From assembly GCF_019264355.1 (NCBI RefSeq), contig NZ_JAHVAH010000001.1, forward strand, positions 790,001 through 854,000: a stretch of DNA of 64,000 nt, written 5' to 3'. Of the stretch, positions 1 to 11,374 are shown piece by piece. The position numbers and the translations under genes are program-made. The notes beneath the pieces are model-generated. The model had not been told where the DNA came from. It worked only from the letters and a program-made list of their open reading frames with translations, and made no database searches. Within the stretch, counting starts at the first letter, position 1. Each line of letters begins with the position of its first letter. The DNA comes from Sphingomicrobium clamense (GTDB lineage: Bacteria; Pseudomonadota; Alphaproteobacteria; Sphingomonadales; Sphingomonadaceae).

Positions 1-2295
1 GAGGGCAAGGACGCCGAAATCCACTTCACCCCCGAGGGTAAGCAGGCGATCCTCGCCAAGGTCATCGAGGGCGAGCAGTGGGAAAAATTCCTCGCGCGCA
101 AATATGTCGGGACCAAGCGTTTCGGGCTCGACGGCGGGGAATCGATGATCCCGGCGCTCGAAGCGGTCATCAAATATGGCGGCCAGATGGGTGTCACCGA
201 GATGACCATCGGCATGGCGCATCGCGGGCGCCTAAACGTGCTCGCCAACGTGATGGGCAAGCCCTACCGCGCCATCTTCCATGAATTTGCGGGCGGCGCG
301 TCTAACCCCGAGGATGTCGGCGGGTCGGGCGACGTCAAATATCATCTCGGCACGTCGAGCGACCGCGAATTCGACGGCAACAATGTCCACCTGTCGCTCG
401 TGCCCAACCCCTCGCACCTCGAGGCGGTCGATCCGGTCGTGCTGGGCAAGTGCCGCGCGGTCATGACGCTGCGCGGGGACAAGCATGGCAAGACGGTGCT
501 GCCGATCCTGCTTCACGGCGATGCCGCCTTCGCCGGGCAGGGCATCGTTGCCGAATGCCTGATGATGAGCGGGCTGCAGGGCTATGCCACGGGCGGCACG
601 CTCCATTTCGTCATCAACAACCAGATCGGCTTCACCACTAGCCCGCAATTCGCGCGCTCTTCGCCCTATCCGAGCGATATCGCCAAATCGATCCAGGCGC
701 CGATTCTCCACGTCAACGGCGACGACCCCGAGGCGGTTACGTGGGCGTGCAAGGTCGCGATCGAGTATCGCCAGACCTTCGGGCGCGACATCGTCATCGA
801 CATGTGGTGCTATCGCCGCTTCGGCCACAACGAGAGCGACGAGCCCAAATTCACCCAACCGATCATGTATGACGCAATCGGCAAGCATCGCCCGATCAGC
901 GAGGTCTATTCGGAGCGGCTGCGCGACGAGGGCGTGATCGACGGCGACTGGGCGTCGAGCCACCAGAGCGAGTTCGTCGCGCATCTCGAAGAGGAATTCG
1001 AGGCCGGCAACGATTACGAGCCCGCCAAGGCCGATTGGTTCGGCGGCCGCTGGGCCAATCTGACCGTTCCCGACGAGGACGACCGCCGCCGCAACACCGG
1101 CACCGCGATCGAGCCCGACTGCTACGATAAGCTCACCGAGGTGCTCACCCACGTCCCCGAGGATCTCGACATCCACAAGACGTTGGGCCGTATCCTCAAG
1201 GCCAAGAAGAAGGCGCTGACGACCGGCGAGGGTATCGACTGGGCGACCGGCGAAGCACTGGCGTTCGGCAGCCTCGTCCTCGACGGCTACCAGGTGCGCT
1301 TGTCGGGCCAGGATTCAGGCCGCGGCACCTTCTCGCAGCGTCACGCGGTCTGGGTCGACCAGAAGACCGGCGAAAAATTCATCCCGCTGCGCGAGATGCG
1401 CACCGGCGGGCCGCGGTTCGAGGTCCGCGACAGCCCGCTGTCCGAATATGGCGTGCTCGGCTTCGAATATGGCTATTCGATCGCCGATCCGATGACGCTC
1501 AATCTGTGGGAAGCGCAGTTTGGCGACTTCGTGAACGGCGCGCAGATCATGATCGACCAGTTCATCAGCTCCGGCGAGGCCAAGTGGCTGCGCGCGAGCG
1601 GTCTCGTGATGCTTCTCCCTCACGGCTATGAGGGGCAGGGGCCCGAACATAGCTCGGCGCGCCCCGAACGCTTCCTGCAGCTATGCGCGGAAGACAATAT
1701 GCAGGTCTGCAACATCACCACGCCGGCCAACTATTTCCACGTGCTGCGCCGCCAGATGATGCGCGATTTCCGTAAACCCCTGATCATCATGACGCCCAAG
1801 TCGCTGCTGCGGCACAAGCAGGCGGTCTCGAACCGCGACGAGTTCGTCGGCGAAGGCCACTTCTTCCGCATCAAGTCGGATCTCAACCCGCCTGCGCCGA
1901 CCGAGACCAAGCGCCTCGTCCTGTGCACCGGCAAGGTCGCGTACGAGCTGATGGACGCGCGCGACGAGGCGGGCGATGAGCACACGCAGATCGTGCGCAT
2001 CGAACAGCTCTATCCCTTCCCGTCCGAGCCGCTGGTCAAGCGTCTCAAGGAAATGACCAATCTCGAAGAGGTGGTGTGGGCGCAGGAAGAGCCCAAGAAC
2101 CAGGGCTATTGGTTCTTCGTCGACCCGCTGATCGAGCAGTGCCTCGCGGATGCGGGTCACGACATGCGCCCGATTTATGCCGGTCGCCCGCCCTCGGCAT
2201 CGCCCGCGACGGGGCTGGCGAGCCGTCACAAGAAACAGCAGGCGGCCTTGATTGCCGACGCGCTCGGGCATAGTGCGACCGATACCGACAAATAA
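1..2295 (+). CDS. sucA: 2-oxoglutarate dehydrogenase E1 component (5' end outside window)
   Basis: Thiamine-diphosphate E1 subunit of the 2-oxoglutarate dehydrogenase complex of the TCA cycle. It decarboxylates 2-oxoglutarate and passes the succinyl group to the lipoyl arm of SucB. The open frame runs in from base 1 with no stop, so the N-terminus lies upstream; 764 residues are visible, against about 930-960 in full-length proteins. The thiamine-diphosphate region [13 protein letters not shown] lies near residues 170-182 of the visible part, followed by [13 protein letters not shown] and the E1 signature FGHNESDEP. The C-terminal transketolase-like part carries [17 protein letters not shown]. 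The TAA stop is 13 bp before sucB, so the two form one operon. Identification is secure. Confidence 0.97.
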   Translation, partial: EGKDAEIHFTPEGKQAILAKVIEGEQWEKFLARKYVGTKRFGLDGGESMIPALEAVIKYGGQMGVTEMTIGMAHRGRLNVLANVMGKPYRAIFHEFAGGASNPEDVGGSGDVKYHLGTSSDREFDGNNVHLSLVPNPSHLEAVDPVVLGKCRAVMTLRGDKHGKTVLPILLHGDAAFAGQGIVAECLMMSGLQGYATGGTLHFVINNQIGFTTSPQFARSSPYPSDIAKSIQAPILHVNGDDPEAVTWACKVAIEYRQTFGRDIVIDMWCYRRFGHNESDEPKFTQPIMYDAIGKHRPISEVYSERLRDEGVIDGDWASSHQSEFVAHLEEEFEAGNDYEPAKADWFGGRWANLTVPDEDDRRRNTGTAIEPDCYDKLTEVLTHVPEDLDIHKTLGRILKAKKKALTTGEGIDWATGEALAFGSLVLDGYQVRLSGQDSGRGTFSQRHAVWVDQKTGEKFIPLREMRTGGPRFEVRDSPLSEYGVLGFEYGYSIADPMTLNLWEAQFGDFVNGAQIMIDQFISSGEAKWLRASGLVMLLPHGYEGQGPEHSSARPERFLQLCAEDNMQVCNITTPANYFHVLRRQMMRDFRKPLIIMTPKSLLRHKQAVSNRDEFVGEGHFFRIKSDLNPPAPTETKRLVLCTGKVAYELMDARDEAGDEHTQIVRIEQLYPFPSEPLVKRLKEMTNLEEVVWAQEEPKNQGYWFFVDPLIEQCLADAGHDMRPIYAGRPPSASPATGLASRHKKQQAALIADALGHSATDTDK

Positions 2296-2308
2296 GGACG
2301 ATCATTCC

Positions 2309-3562
<1,254 letters not shown>

Positions 3563-3655
3563 GTTTTCGCGCCTATTTGGCTTTTCGACGAGGGGCGGCT
3601 AGGGACGCCCGCGACTGACAAGACTCGCGCAAACGCGCTGCTGAGGTGATTGAAA

Positions 3656-5050
3656 ATGGCTGAATTCGACTATGACGTTCTTGTGATCGGTGCCGGGCCC
3701 GGCGGCTATGTCGCTGCGATCCGCGCAGCGCAGCTCGGGCTCAAGACCGCATGCGCCGAAGGCCGCGAGACGCTGGGCGGGACCTGCCTCAACGTCGGCT
3801 GCATTCCGTCCAAGGCCATGCTCCACGCGTCGGAATATTATGACGCCGCCGCCAATGGCGCGATGGACGACATGGGCATCGAGGTCGCGCCCAAGCTCAA
3901 TCTCGACAAGATGCACGGCCAGCGCCGCGATGCGGTGAAGGGCCTGACCGGCGGCATCGAATTCCTGTTCAAGAAAAACAAGATCGACTGGCTTAAGGGT
4001 TATGCCAGCTTCAAGGACGCGCATAGCGTCAAGGTCGCAGGCAAGACCGTGACCGCAAAGAACATCATTATCGCCACCGGCTCGTCGGTGACCCCGCTCC
4101 TGGGCGTCGAGATTGACGAGAAGGTCGTCGTCTCCTCGACCGGCGCGCTCGAGCTGGAGAAAGTCCCCGAGCATATGGTCGTCATCGGCGGCGGCGTGAT
4201 CGGGCTCGAGCTCGGAAGCGTCTGGCGTCGCCTCGGCGCCAAGGTCACCTGCGTTGAATTCCTCGACGAAATCCTGCCCGGCATGGACGCCGACATCCGC
4301 AAGGAATCGCGCAAGATTTTCAAGAAGCAGGGCATCGAGTTCAAGCTCGGCACCAAGGTCACCGGCGTCGAAGTGAAGGGCAAGAAGGCCACGCTCACCA
4401 TGGAGCCTGCCAAGGGTGGCGATAGCGAAACGCTCGAAGCCGACTGCGTGCTCGTCGCGATTGGGCGCAAGCCCAACACGGACGGCCTCGGCCTCGACGC
4501 GATCGGGCTGGAGGTCAACGAGCGCGGCCAGATCGAGACCGACCACGACTTCCGCACCGCGGTCGACGGCGTCTGGGCGATCGGCGACGTCGTTCCCGGC
4601 CCGATGCTCGCGCACAAGGCCGAAGACGAAGGCATCGCCTGCGCCGAAAATATCGCGGGGATGACCGGGATCGTCAATCACGCGATTATCCCGGGCGTTG
4701 TCTACACCAAGCCCGAAATTGCCGGCGTCGGCCTTACCGAGGAAGACGCCAAGGCTGAATATGGCGAGGTCAAGGTCGGCAAATTCCCGATGCTCGCCAA
4801 CAGCCGCGCCAAGACCAATCACGAGCCCGACGGGCTGGTGAAGGTCATCTCGGACGCCAAGAGCGACCGCGTCGTCGGCGTATGGTGCATCGCCGTGCCC
4901 GCCGGCACGATGATCGCGCAGGCCGCGCAGGCGATGGAATTCGGCGCGACCAGCGAGGACATCGCCTATACCTGCCACGCCCACCCGACCCACTCCGAAG
5001 CGGTCAAGGAAGCGGCGATGGCAGTGCAGGGCAAGCCGATCCACATCTAG
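3656..5050 (+). CDS. lpd: dihydrolipoamide dehydrogenase (E3, sucAB-linked copy)
   Basis: FAD flavoprotein that reoxidises dihydrolipoamide with NAD+, the E3 of 2-oxoacid dehydrogenase complexes. 464 residues. The N-terminal FAD-binding GxGxxG is VIGAGPGGYVAA, and the redox disulfide is Cys44/Cys49 in GGTCLNVGCIPSK. A second dinucleotide fold reads VIGGGVIGLELGS, and the C-terminal dimerisation domain carries the catalytic HPTHSE. ATG 3656 is chosen over the in-frame TTG at 3650; GAGG at 3643-3646 is the likely ribosome site. It follows sucB after 93 bp. This is one of two E3 paralogues here; the other (28491-29906) lies near pdhC. Confidence 0.96.
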   Translation: MAEFDYDVLVIGAGPGGYVAAIRAAQLGLKTACAEGRETLGGTCLNVGCIPSKAMLHASEYYDAAANGAMDDMGIEVAPKLNLDKMHGQRRDAVKGLTGGIEFLFKKNKIDWLKGYASFKDAHSVKVAGKTVTAKNIIIATGSSVTPLLGVEIDEKVVVSSTGALELEKVPEHMVVIGGGVIGLELGSVWRRLGAKVTCVEFLDEILPGMDADIRKESRKIFKKQGIEFKLGTKVTGVEVKGKKATLTMEPAKGGDSETLEADCVLVAIGRKPNTDGLGLDAIGLEVNERGQIETDHDFRTAVDGVWAIGDVVPGPMLAHKAEDEGIACAENIAGMTGIVNHAIIPGVVYTKPEIAGVGLTEEDAKAEYGEVKVGKFPMLANSRAKTNHEPDGLVKVISDAKSDRVVGVWCIAVPAGTMIAQAAQAMEFGATSEDIAYTCHAHPTHSEAVKEAAMAVQGKPIHI

Positions 5051-5068
5051 CGGACCGGGCGTGCGCGC

Positions 5069-6919
5069 CTAGTCGAGCAACGCTTCTACGAACCCGCGCC
5101 AGCCACCCGTCTCGGCGCGGGTTTGCTTGAGGTCGGTGGGACAGGCAAGGCAGCGGGCCTGGACGCCGCGCGTCTGGAGCAGGCCGCGCGCTTCACGGAC
5201 CGCAGCCATCAGCCGCGCCTCGCTCGATCCGCCCATCCAGGCATAGGCGCTCGCGCCCTCCACCTCTTCGCTCGCCATCAGTCCGCGCAGGAAGGGCGGC
5301 AGGTCGCTGCCGCGCTCGAGCCAGCGCACGTCATGGTCCTCGCCCTCCAGCTCGGCCAGTTCGGCCGCGCGGGCGATCGCATCGTCGATGCCGCCGAAAC
5401 TGTCGATCAGCCCCAGCTGCCGCGCGGTGCCGCCGTCGTAGACGCGTCCACCGGCCAGGTCGCGCACCGAGGCGACTTCCATGTCGCGATTGGCCGCGGT
5501 CAGCGCGAGGAAGCGGACATAGGTCTGGTCGACGCCCGCCTGCACCAGCCGGTCGGCAGCGTCGGAGGGTCCACCCAAGATGTCCGGTTCGCCCGAGAGC
5601 GGGGTGGTCTTCACCCCGTCGACGCCGATGCCGAGCTGGTCGAGCGTGCCTTCGAAGCTGGGGAAGATGCCGAATACACCGATCGAGCCGGTGATGCTCG
5701 CCGGTTCGGCCATGATCTCGTCCGCCGCCAGCGCGACCCAGTAGCCGCCCGAGGCCGCGACGTTGCCGAACGAGGCGACGACCGGGATGTCGGCGTCCTT
5801 GGCGCGCAGCACCGCCTGGCGAATGCGCTCGGAGGCGAGCGCGGAGCCGCCCGGGCTGTCGACGCGAATGACCAGCGCTTCGATCCCGTCGTCGACCGCG
5901 TCGTCGATCAAATTGGCGATGTCGGTGCCCGCGGCCGAGCCGACCGGCGCGCTGCCGTCGACGATGGTGCCCGCGACCGTCACGACCGCAATGTCAGCGG
6001 TCACGTCATTATCGACCTTGTCGGCGATATAGTCGCGCAAAGGGATGACCTTGTAGCCGTCGGGGTTCTTCTCGCTCGTCCCGCCCAGTTCGGCGAGCAT
6101 GGCGTGCCATTCGCGGCGCGGGGCAAGCTTGTCGACCAGCCCCGCCGCCAGCGAGGCTTCGGCGAGATCGCCGTCTGCCGCATCGAGCGCGGCGACCGGG
6201 TCGGCGGCATAGGCGCGCACGTCGGCCTCGGGCCGGGCGCGCTCGACCGCGTCGAGCCAGTTTTCGAAGATTGCACCCGCAAGTTGCTGCGCATTCTCGC
6301 GCGCCTCGGGGCTCATGTCGGCGCGCTGGTAGGGCTCGACCGCCGATTTATAATCGTTGTCGCCCGCGCGGTAGATGTTGGCGGTGATCCCGAACCGATC
6401 CATCGCTTCGGCGAAATAGAGGTTGGACCCGCCCGGCCCCGCAAAGGCGACACCGCCCATCGGGTCGAGCCAGATTTCGTCGGCATGCACGGCGAGCTGG
6501 TAGGCGTCGTCCGAATAGCCGATCGCGTAGGCGGTGACCGATTTGCCCGCGTCGCGCACTTCCTGCAGCGCGTCGGCGACATCCTGGATCGCCACCTGTC
6601 CGCCGCCCAGAAACCCGTCGAGATCGAGCGCCACGCCCTCGACCCGGTCGTCCTCGGCCGCCGCGCGCAACGCAGCGACTAGGTCGCGCCGCTCGAATTC
6701 CTGCATCACGCCGCCGGTCAGCGCGGTGAAGGGGTCGACCTCCGCTGCTTCCTCGACGATCACGCCGTCGAGATCGACGTGCAGGATGCCGGCGTGGACC
6801 GGATCGGGCGCACCCTTGAGCACGGCGTAAAGCAGGGTGAAGAAGAGGATCATGAAGACGAGGACCATCGCGTCCTTGATCCCGACCAGCAGTTTCCATG
6901 CCCAACGCGCGAAACTCAT
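5069..6919 (-). CDS. sppA: signal peptide peptidase SppA, 67K type
   Basis: Inner-membrane serine protease that degrades signal peptides after secretion. 616 residues, the long form with two tandem ClpP-like domains (E. coli 618). One N-terminal membrane segment spans about residues 17-36 (AMVLVFMILFFTLLYAVL). The catalytic Lys191 is in NDYKSAVEPY and the catalytic Ser359 in VDSPGGSALASERIR, so the Ser/Lys dyad is intact. The start at 6919 (MSFARWAWK) puts the membrane segment near the N-terminus; the longer frame up to 7048 would overlap the divergent MATE gene. It ends 18 bp from lpd, tail to tail. Confidence 0.95.
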   Translation of the reverse strand: MSFARWAWKLLVGIKDAMVLVFMILFFTLLYAVLKGAPDPVHAGILHVDLDGVIVEEAAEVDPFTALTGGVMQEFERRDLVAALRAAAEDDRVEGVALDLDGFLGGGQVAIQDVADALQEVRDAGKSVTAYAIGYSDDAYQLAVHADEIWLDPMGGVAFAGPGGSNLYFAEAMDRFGITANIYRAGDNDYKSAVEPYQRADMSPEARENAQQLAGAIFENWLDAVERARPEADVRAYAADPVAALDAADGDLAEASLAAGLVDKLAPRREWHAMLAELGGTSEKNPDGYKVIPLRDYIADKVDNDVTADIAVVTVAGTIVDGSAPVGSAAGTDIANLIDDAVDDGIEALVIRVDSPGGSALASERIRQAVLRAKDADIPVVASFGNVAASGGYWVALAADEIMAEPASITGSIGVFGIFPSFEGTLDQLGIGVDGVKTTPLSGEPDILGGPSDAADRLVQAGVDQTYVRFLALTAANRDMEVASVRDLAGGRVYDGGTARQLGLIDSFGGIDDAIARAAELAELEGEDHDVRWLERGSDLPPFLRGLMASEEVEGASAYAWMGGSSEARLMAAVREARGLLQTRGVQARCLACPTDLKQTRAETGGWRGFVEALLD

Positions 6920-7026
6920 AACGGCAAATCCCTTCGTGGTTCGCAGGCAACATAGGAAGCCAAAGCCGCTTTCCCAAGCGCAATTGGCTGGACTGTGCCT
7001 GTCGGTTCGACGTAGCGGCCTCGCCC

Positions 7027-8430
7027 ATGGACGAACAGGCGGCATCACGGGGCAGCTGGCGGCATGAATTGCGCGCGACGATAGCGCTTGCCTGGCCGCT
7101 GATCCTCGCCAACCTGACCATGGCCACGATCCAGGCGATCGATACGTTCTTCATGGGACAATATGGCGCGCGCGAACTGGCCGCCGCCGCGCTCGGCATC
7201 AACCTCGGTTTCCTGCTTAACCTGGTCGGACTGGGCATCATCACGGCGGCCTCGCCGATGATGGCCAGCGCGCTCGGGCGCGGGGCGGGCAAGGTCAAGG
7301 ACGTGCGCCGCACCTTCCGCCAGTCACTCTGGCTGGTGGTCACCATAACCGTTCCGATCTGGCTGCTGCTGGCCAATGCCGAGTGGGTCATCGGCTTGCT
7401 CGGCCAGGAGCCCTCGCTGGCTGCGGGTGCGCAGACCTTCCTCTACGGCTGGATGTGGTCGGCCTTCTTCTTCCTCGTCTTCAACGCGCTCCGGAATTTC
7501 CTCGCCGCGCTCGAGCGTCCGGGCTGGATCCTGATCATCTCGGCCGCGGGCATCCCGATCAACAGCCTGCTCGACTATATGCTCATCTTCGGCCGTCTCG
7601 GCGCGCCCGAGCTCGGCCTCTTGGGCGCGGGACTGGCGACGACCATCACTTGGGGTCTCATGGTGATCGCCACGGTGATCGTCGTGCTGCGCGATCCGCA
7701 ATTCCGGCGCTACAACCTGTTCGCGCGCATCTGGCGCCCCGACTGGCAGCGCTATTGCCACATGTGGCGCCTCGGCCTGCCCATCGGCGCCTCTATGGGC
7801 GCGGAAGGCGGCGTGTTCGCCGCCGCCGCCTATTTGATGGGGCTGATCAGCGCGCAGGCGCTCGCCGCGCACGCCATCGCGCTTCAGATCGCCGCACTCA
7901 GCTTCATGGTGCCCTGGGGCATCGCGCAGGCCTCGACCGTGCGCGTCGGGCTCATGCTCGGGCGCAGCGACAAGGACGGCATCGCCCGCGCCGGCTGGTC
8001 GGCCTGGATGCTGGGCGTCGGCTTCATGAGCATGACGGCGGTGCTCATGTGGGTCTTCCCGCGCGAACTCGTCGGCATTTTCCTCGCCGACACGGCAGAA
8101 AATGCACCCGTCCTCGAATTGGGGGTCAGCTTCCTGATCGTCGCCGCCATCTTCCAGATCGTCGACGGCGCACAGGTGGTGGGGCAGGGCATCCTGCGCG
8201 GCCTTCACGATACGCGCGTGCCGATGGTCTTCACCTTCGTCGGCTACTGGTTCATCGGTATCGGCATCGCCGTCTGGCTGGGCTTCGAAGCCGGCTGGGA
8301 CGGGGTCGGCATCTGGACCGGGCTCGCGGCCGGATTGGCGATCGTCGCGGTGCTGATGCTCGCGCGCTGGATGATGCGCGAGCGGCTGGGCCTGACCTCG
8401 GACGAGCCGAGCAAAAAAATCACTTCCTGA
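7027..8430 (+). CDS. MATE-family multidrug/cation antiporter
   Basis: Inner-membrane efflux protein of the MATE (NorM-like) family, which exchanges drugs or metabolites for Na+ or H+. 467 residues, almost wholly hydrophobic, with about 12 predicted membrane spans in two pseudo-symmetric halves. The N-terminal half has the typical ALAWPLILANLTMATIQAI and FFMGQYGARELAAAALG. The second half begins near RLGLPIGASMGAEGG (about residue 250). It is transcribed divergently from sppA with a 107-bp gap. Substrate cannot be read from the sequence. Family assignment is firm. Confidence 0.92.
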   Translation: MDEQAASRGSWRHELRATIALAWPLILANLTMATIQAIDTFFMGQYGARELAAAALGINLGFLLNLVGLGIITAASPMMASALGRGAGKVKDVRRTFRQSLWLVVTITVPIWLLLANAEWVIGLLGQEPSLAAGAQTFLYGWMWSAFFFLVFNALRNFLAALERPGWILIISAAGIPINSLLDYMLIFGRLGAPELGLLGAGLATTITWGLMVIATVIVVLRDPQFRRYNLFARIWRPDWQRYCHMWRLGLPIGASMGAEGGVFAAAAYLMGLISAQALAAHAIALQIAALSFMVPWGIAQASTVRVGLMLGRSDKDGIARAGWSAWMLGVGFMSMTAVLMWVFPRELVGIFLADTAENAPVLELGVSFLIVAAIFQIVDGAQVVGQGILRGLHDTRVPMVFTFVGYWFIGIGIAVWLGFEAGWDGVGIWTGLAAGLAIVAVLMLARWMMRERLGLTSDEPSKKITS

Positions 8431-8434
8431 AGTG

Positions 8435-8463
8435 TTGACTAGTAGGAATGCGCAACCCACATG
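8435..8463 (+). promoter_or_regulatory. candidate heat-shock promoter of groESL
   Basis: TTGACT at 8435-8440 is followed, after 15 nt, by CCCACATG at 8456-8463. This resembles the RpoH (sigma-32) pattern of a CTTGA-type -35 and a CCCCAT-type -10. No good sigma-70 -10 lies at 17 nt. It sits just upstream of the CIRCE operator. The assignment is by eye and tentative. Confidence 0.4.
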
Positions 8464-8473
8464 CGCTGCGACG

Positions 8474-8500
8474 TTGGCACTCGCCACATTAGAGTGCCAG
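8474..8500 (+). promoter_or_regulatory. CIRCE operator (HrcA binding site)
   Basis: Inverted repeat TTGGCACTC-N9-GAGTGCCAG, matching the CIRCE consensus TTAGCACTC-N9-GAGTGCTAA with a compensating G/C change in each arm, so symmetry is kept. CIRCE is bound by the repressor HrcA and controls groESL. It lies 41 bp before the groES start, in the expected leader position. hrcA itself is not in the window. Confidence 0.93.
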
Positions 8501-8541
8501 TCGTGAAAATGTGTTCAACACCAAGAAAGAAGAGGGGCCCC

Positions 8542-8829
8542 ATGGGTTTCAAACCGCTTCACGACCGTGTCCTCGTCCGCCGTGTCGAGGCCGAAGAAAA
8601 GACCGCTGGCGGGATCATCATCCCCGACAGCGCCAAGGAAAAGCCGCAGGAAGGCGAGGTCGTCTCGGTCGGTTCGGGTAACCGCGCCGAAAACGGCACC
8701 GTCACCCCGCTCGACGTCAAGGCCGGCGACAAGATCCTGTTCGGCAAGTGGTCGGGCACCGAGATCAAGCTCGACGGCGAAGACCTCATCATCATGAAGG
8801 AAAGCGACATTCTCGGCGTTCTCGCCTGA
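8542..8829 (+). CDS. groES: co-chaperonin GroES
   Basis: Heptameric lid of the GroEL chaperonin. 95 residues, the normal family length. It starts [14 protein letters not shown] and carries the mobile loop around [15 protein letters not shown] and the C-terminal [16 protein letters not shown]. The ATG at 8542 is preferred over in-frame codons upstream because those overlap the CIRCE element and encode non-homologous residues; AGAGGGG lies just before the start. groEL follows after 45 bp in the same operon. Confidence 0.97.
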   Translation: MGFKPLHDRVLVRRVEAEEKTAGGIIIPDSAKEKPQEGEVVSVGSGNRAENGTVTPLDVKAGDKILFGKWSGTEIKLDGEDLIIMKESDILGVLA

Positions 8830-8871
8830 GCCTCGCTTGCCTCACTGACCAACCAAAATTCTAGGAGCTGA

Positions 8872-10521
<1,650 letters not shown>

Positions 10522-10542
10522 TCCTCCCCCAGCCTCAGGCTG

Positions 10543-10719
10543 TTACTCGGAAGGGGCCGCGTCTTCGGACGCGGCCCCTTCTTCTTTTGCGCCCTCCTCG
10601 TCGAGCATCGCGTCGATCTGTTCGAAGCGTTCTTCGTCCGCCTTGCTTGGCCGCTCGGGCTCGTCGCTCGAACAGGCGGCGAGGGCGGCGAGGCAGGCGA
10701 GGGGGAGGGGCAGGCGCAT
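10543..10719 (-). CDS. small putative lipoprotein
   Basis: 58-residue protein with a lipoprotein signal: MRLPLPLACLAALAACSS has a basic n-region, a short hydrophobic core and an LAAC lipobox, so Cys16 would be acylated. The mature part is hydrophilic and acidic (ADEERFEQIDAMLDEEG, then Ala/Glu repeats). No function is recognised. It converges on groEL with 21 bp between stop codons, and its last codons lie inside the groESL terminator. The start at 10719 is chosen because it gives a proper signal peptide; an in-frame ATG at 10740 is possible. The lipobox supports a real gene, but chance cannot be excluded at this size. Confidence 0.6.
   Translation of the reverse strand: MRLPLPLACLAALAACSSDEPERPSKADEERFEQIDAMLDEEGAKEEGAASEDAAPSE
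10550..10588 (+). terminator. rho-independent terminator of groESL
   Basis: A perfect 14-bp stem, GAAGGGGCCGCGTC with its complement, closed by a TTCG tetraloop and followed by TTCTTTT. It begins 29 bp after the groEL stop. The same bases encode the C-terminal residues of the minus-strand lipoprotein at 10543-10719. Confidence 0.9.
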
Positions 10720-10865
10720 TACCTGATCATGAGCGATCAAGGCCGACTTTGCCAGCGGGGTCAGGGCGGCCTGACCCCGTCGGACCTGTCAGGCTTGCGC
10801 TTGCAGGCCGTCCGGCGGGACGGTGTCTCCTGCGATCAGCTTCGCTGCCGCAGGGCACCTTGCAT

Positions 10866-10899
10866 AGAAAAAGGGGCCGCAGCGAACTGCGACCCCTTC
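10866..10899 (-). terminator. rho-independent terminator of the 80-residue lipoprotein gene
   Basis: Read on the minus strand: GGGGTCGCAG, loop TTCG, CTGCGGCCCC (10 pairs, one a G-T wobble), then a TTTTT run. It begins about 38 bp after the stop of the lipoprotein gene at 10934-11176, which supports that gene being transcribed as its own unit. Confidence 0.8.
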
Positions 10900-10933
10900 A
10901 TTGGACGAAGCTGAATAAGCTTCGACCCGGAAA

Positions 10934-11176
10934 TTACATTTCCGAGTCGACTTCTTCAGCAGCTTCTTCCATTTCTTCGCCAGCGGCGTCCGCAGCAGCT
11001 TCAGCGTCGGCAGCAGCTTCTTCAGCATCTTCTTCGACGGCTTCGCCAGCAGCTTCCATGTCAGCTTCCGCTTCCATGGCAACGTCTTCGGCAGCTTCTT
11101 CGGTGGCTTCGGTTTCGGCTTCACAAGCCGCGAGACCGAGACCCATGGCCGCAACGGCCAGAATCATCTTCTTCAT
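10934..11176 (-). CDS. Ala/Glu-rich small lipoprotein
   Basis: 80 residues. MKKMILAVAAMGLGLAAC is a textbook lipoprotein signal with LAAC lipobox (Cys18). The mature ~62 residues consist almost only of Glu, Ala, Asp and a few Met/Thr, with near-heptad EEAAEDV/EEDAEEAA patterning that suggests a charged helix. This resembles small entericidin-like or Ala/Glu-rich lipoproteins, but no specific family can be named. It has its own terminator at 10866-10899. The sequence is of low complexity, and the antisense frame also stays open as a Ser/Ala-rich shadow. Confidence 0.75.
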   Translation of the reverse strand: MKKMILAVAAMGLGLAACEAETEATEEAAEDVAMEAEADMEAAGEAVEEDAEEAAADAEAAADAAGEEMEEAAEEVDSEM

Positions 11177-11339
11177 AATATATTCCCATTCCTTGCTTTG
11201 CGTGCCCGCTCACCGCGCGCACAAGGCACAGCCTGCCGTTTCAAGGGCAGGCCTGATTGCCGAAATAGAAGGTTCCGCACTGTCACGCAACGGACATTTT
11301 TGTCACCCCGCCAGAGGACTGTTGCGCCCAAGCAACTGC

Positions 11340-11367
11340 TTGACTGACATAAAGATTTCTTTATGTC
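11340..11367 (+). promoter_or_regulatory. candidate promoter of the methionine operon
   Basis: TTGACT (11340-11345) and TATGTC (11362-11367) with 16-bp spacing. Transcription would begin about 7 nt downstream, near 11374-11375, where the ATG of the regulator gene lies. No ribosome site is seen, so the mRNA may be leaderless. The perfect palindrome at 11346-11367 fills the spacer and covers the -10. Confidence 0.55.
11346..11367 (+). promoter_or_regulatory. palindromic operator, probably autoregulatory ArsR/SahR-type site
   Basis: Perfect inverted repeat: arms GACATAAAGA and TCTTTATGTC with a TT centre. It lies directly between -35 and -10 of the promoter that drives an ArsR-family gene beginning 7 bp downstream, where a dimeric repressor would block RNA polymerase. 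ArsR-type regulators bind such palindromes. Assignment to this regulator is inference from position. Confidence 0.75.
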
Positions 11368-11374
11368 TTTATGA

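Noticed and set aside
232..1176. Long minus-strand ORF opposite sucA
   Set aside because: Antisense shadow of a GC-rich coding gene; no recognisable motifs and sucA is certain.
5123..6682. 519-residue plus ORF opposite sppA
   Set aside because: Shadow; SppA catalytic residues and membrane segment are on the minus strand.
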